Shown here piece after piece: positions 63,628 through 64,000 of a DNA stretch of 64,000 nt. Source of the stretch: Verrucomicrobiia bacterium (GTDB lineage: Bacteria > Verrucomicrobiota > Verrucomicrobiia > Verrucomicrobiales > Akkermansiaceae); contig JAUIJD010000008.1 in the NCBI GenBank assembly GCA_030431475.1, forward strand, positions 45,474 through 109,473, read 5' to 3'. Position numbers and translations under genes: made by a program. Positions within the stretch are counted from its first letter, which is position 1, and every line of letters starts with the position of its first letter. The notes under the pieces were generated by a model, which was not told the DNA's origin, searched no databases, and saw only the letters and a list, made by a program, of their open reading frames with translations.

Positions 63628-63900
63628 TCAGCGTTGGTCGAGGTACTGCTGGATCCGCTCCGCCTTGCGCAGCAGATAGGGCGCATGGCGCTCGGCCACC
63701 TCGTTGAAACGCTTCAGGCCTTTCATCGTCTGCACGAACTCCGTGGCGAACTTCTCCTGCTCCTGGTCCTGCCAGGTATCTCCGAGCGACGAGAAGCGGG
63801 ACATCAGTGACGCCGTGCGGTCTCTAAGTTCCTCGTTGAAGCGCTTCAACTCCACCGCAAAGCGGCGCAACTCCTCGGGATCGACAATCGCTTGGGACAT
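63628..63900 (-). CDS. WXG100-like protein
   Basis: A 90-residue protein with two long helices and a central turn SLGDTWQDQEQEKFATEFV, closely matching the WXG100 layout (WQD in place of WXG, at the middle of a ~90-residue protein). The start (VDPEELRRFAVELKRFNEEL) is typical. WXG100 proteins form dimers and are exported by type VII systems. It is the first gene of the minus-strand locus, 101 bases before the coiled-coil gene. Confidence 0.75.
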   Translation of the reverse strand: MSQAIVDPEELRRFAVELKRFNEELRDRTASLMSRFSSLGDTWQDQEQEKFATEFVQTMKGLKRFNEVAERHAPYLLRKAERIQQYLDQR

Positions 63901-63952
63901 GCCTGCAAAATATCCCGTCGCCCCTCTGTCACAAGACGCAAACCCACGGGAA

Positions 63953-64000
63953 TGGAGCCGGCTGCCGGACTCGAACCGGCGACCTGATGATTACAAATCA
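63953..64000 (-). tRNA. tRNA-Thr (UGU), 3' part, cut by window end
   Basis: The complement of 63953-64000 gives the 3' part of a tRNA. The anticodon arm TGA-TTTGTAA-TCA has UGU in the loop (threonine). A T-arm with GCCGG-TTCGAGT-CCGGC follows, then an acceptor strand AGCCGGC, discriminator T and encoded CCA. The 5' half lies beyond the window. Confidence 0.92.

Overview
The window is GC-rich, densely coded DNA that most resembles a member of the Verrucomicrobiota (Verrucomicrobiales-like). The evidence is a PEP-CTERM sorting signal, a HEAT/cytochrome c fusion of the PVC type, a sensor kinase with a discoidin-like input region, a sigma factor followed by a Ser/Thr kinase carrying PEGA and FGE-sulfatase domains, and many secreted esterases and glycosidases. 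No rRNA or taxonomic marker is present, so the assignment is an inference.

Layout. 1-2.5 kb: 3' end of a HEAT/cytochrome c gene, a small hypothetical gene, an AP2-like gene, a possible small secreted ORF and a broken copy of part of an RCC1 gene. 2.5-8.5 kb: an AT-richer secreted protein and a giant RCC1 / thrombospondin-type-3 / lipase-like protein in one operon. 8.7-13.9 kb: assimilatory sulfate reduction operon cysJ-cysI-cysH-cysK (minus strand). 14-16 kb: secreted sialate O-acetylesterase-like enzyme. 16-19.8 kb: sigma factor, membrane Ser/Thr kinase and OsmC protein, overlapping. 19.9-21.3 kb: a coupled coiled-coil / proline-rich pair. 21.4-27.3 kb: DEAD-box helicase, ruvC, lipB, two lipoprotein genes, a PEP-CTERM protein and ychF. 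27.6-30.6 kb: a Deg protease coupled to a catalytically dead lipoprotein paralogue. 30.6-33.3 kb: trmO, ankyrin lipoprotein and ACT protein. 33.4-41.6 kb: a triple-hydrolase fusion, a short ParC/GyrA-like topoisomerase subunit, a GH106-like glycosidase and a secreted SGNH esterase. 41.9-44.6 kb: two-component system. 44.7-50.3 kb: an overlapping five-gene operon (GT-C/TPR membrane protein, HAD-UbiA fusion, DprE1-like, GtrA-like, DprE2-like) resembling the mycobacterial polyprenyl-phosphoryl-arabinose pathway. 50.7-58.4 kb: bidirectional group 3d [NiFe] hydrogenase hoxEFUYHW plus hypF. 58.3-59 kb: cold-shock/DUF1294 membrane protein. 59-63.9 kb: a compact type VII-like locus (two WXG100-like proteins, a coiled-coil protein and a large FtsK/EssC-like ATPase). 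The window ends inside a tRNA-Thr(UGU) gene.

The most interesting systems are the polyprenyl-arabinose-like operon (with a candidate phosphatase fused to the prenyltransferase and a candidate membrane glycosyltransferase in front), the WXG100/FtsK locus, and the active/dead Deg protease pair. All functional calls are made by reading motifs; no database search was possible.
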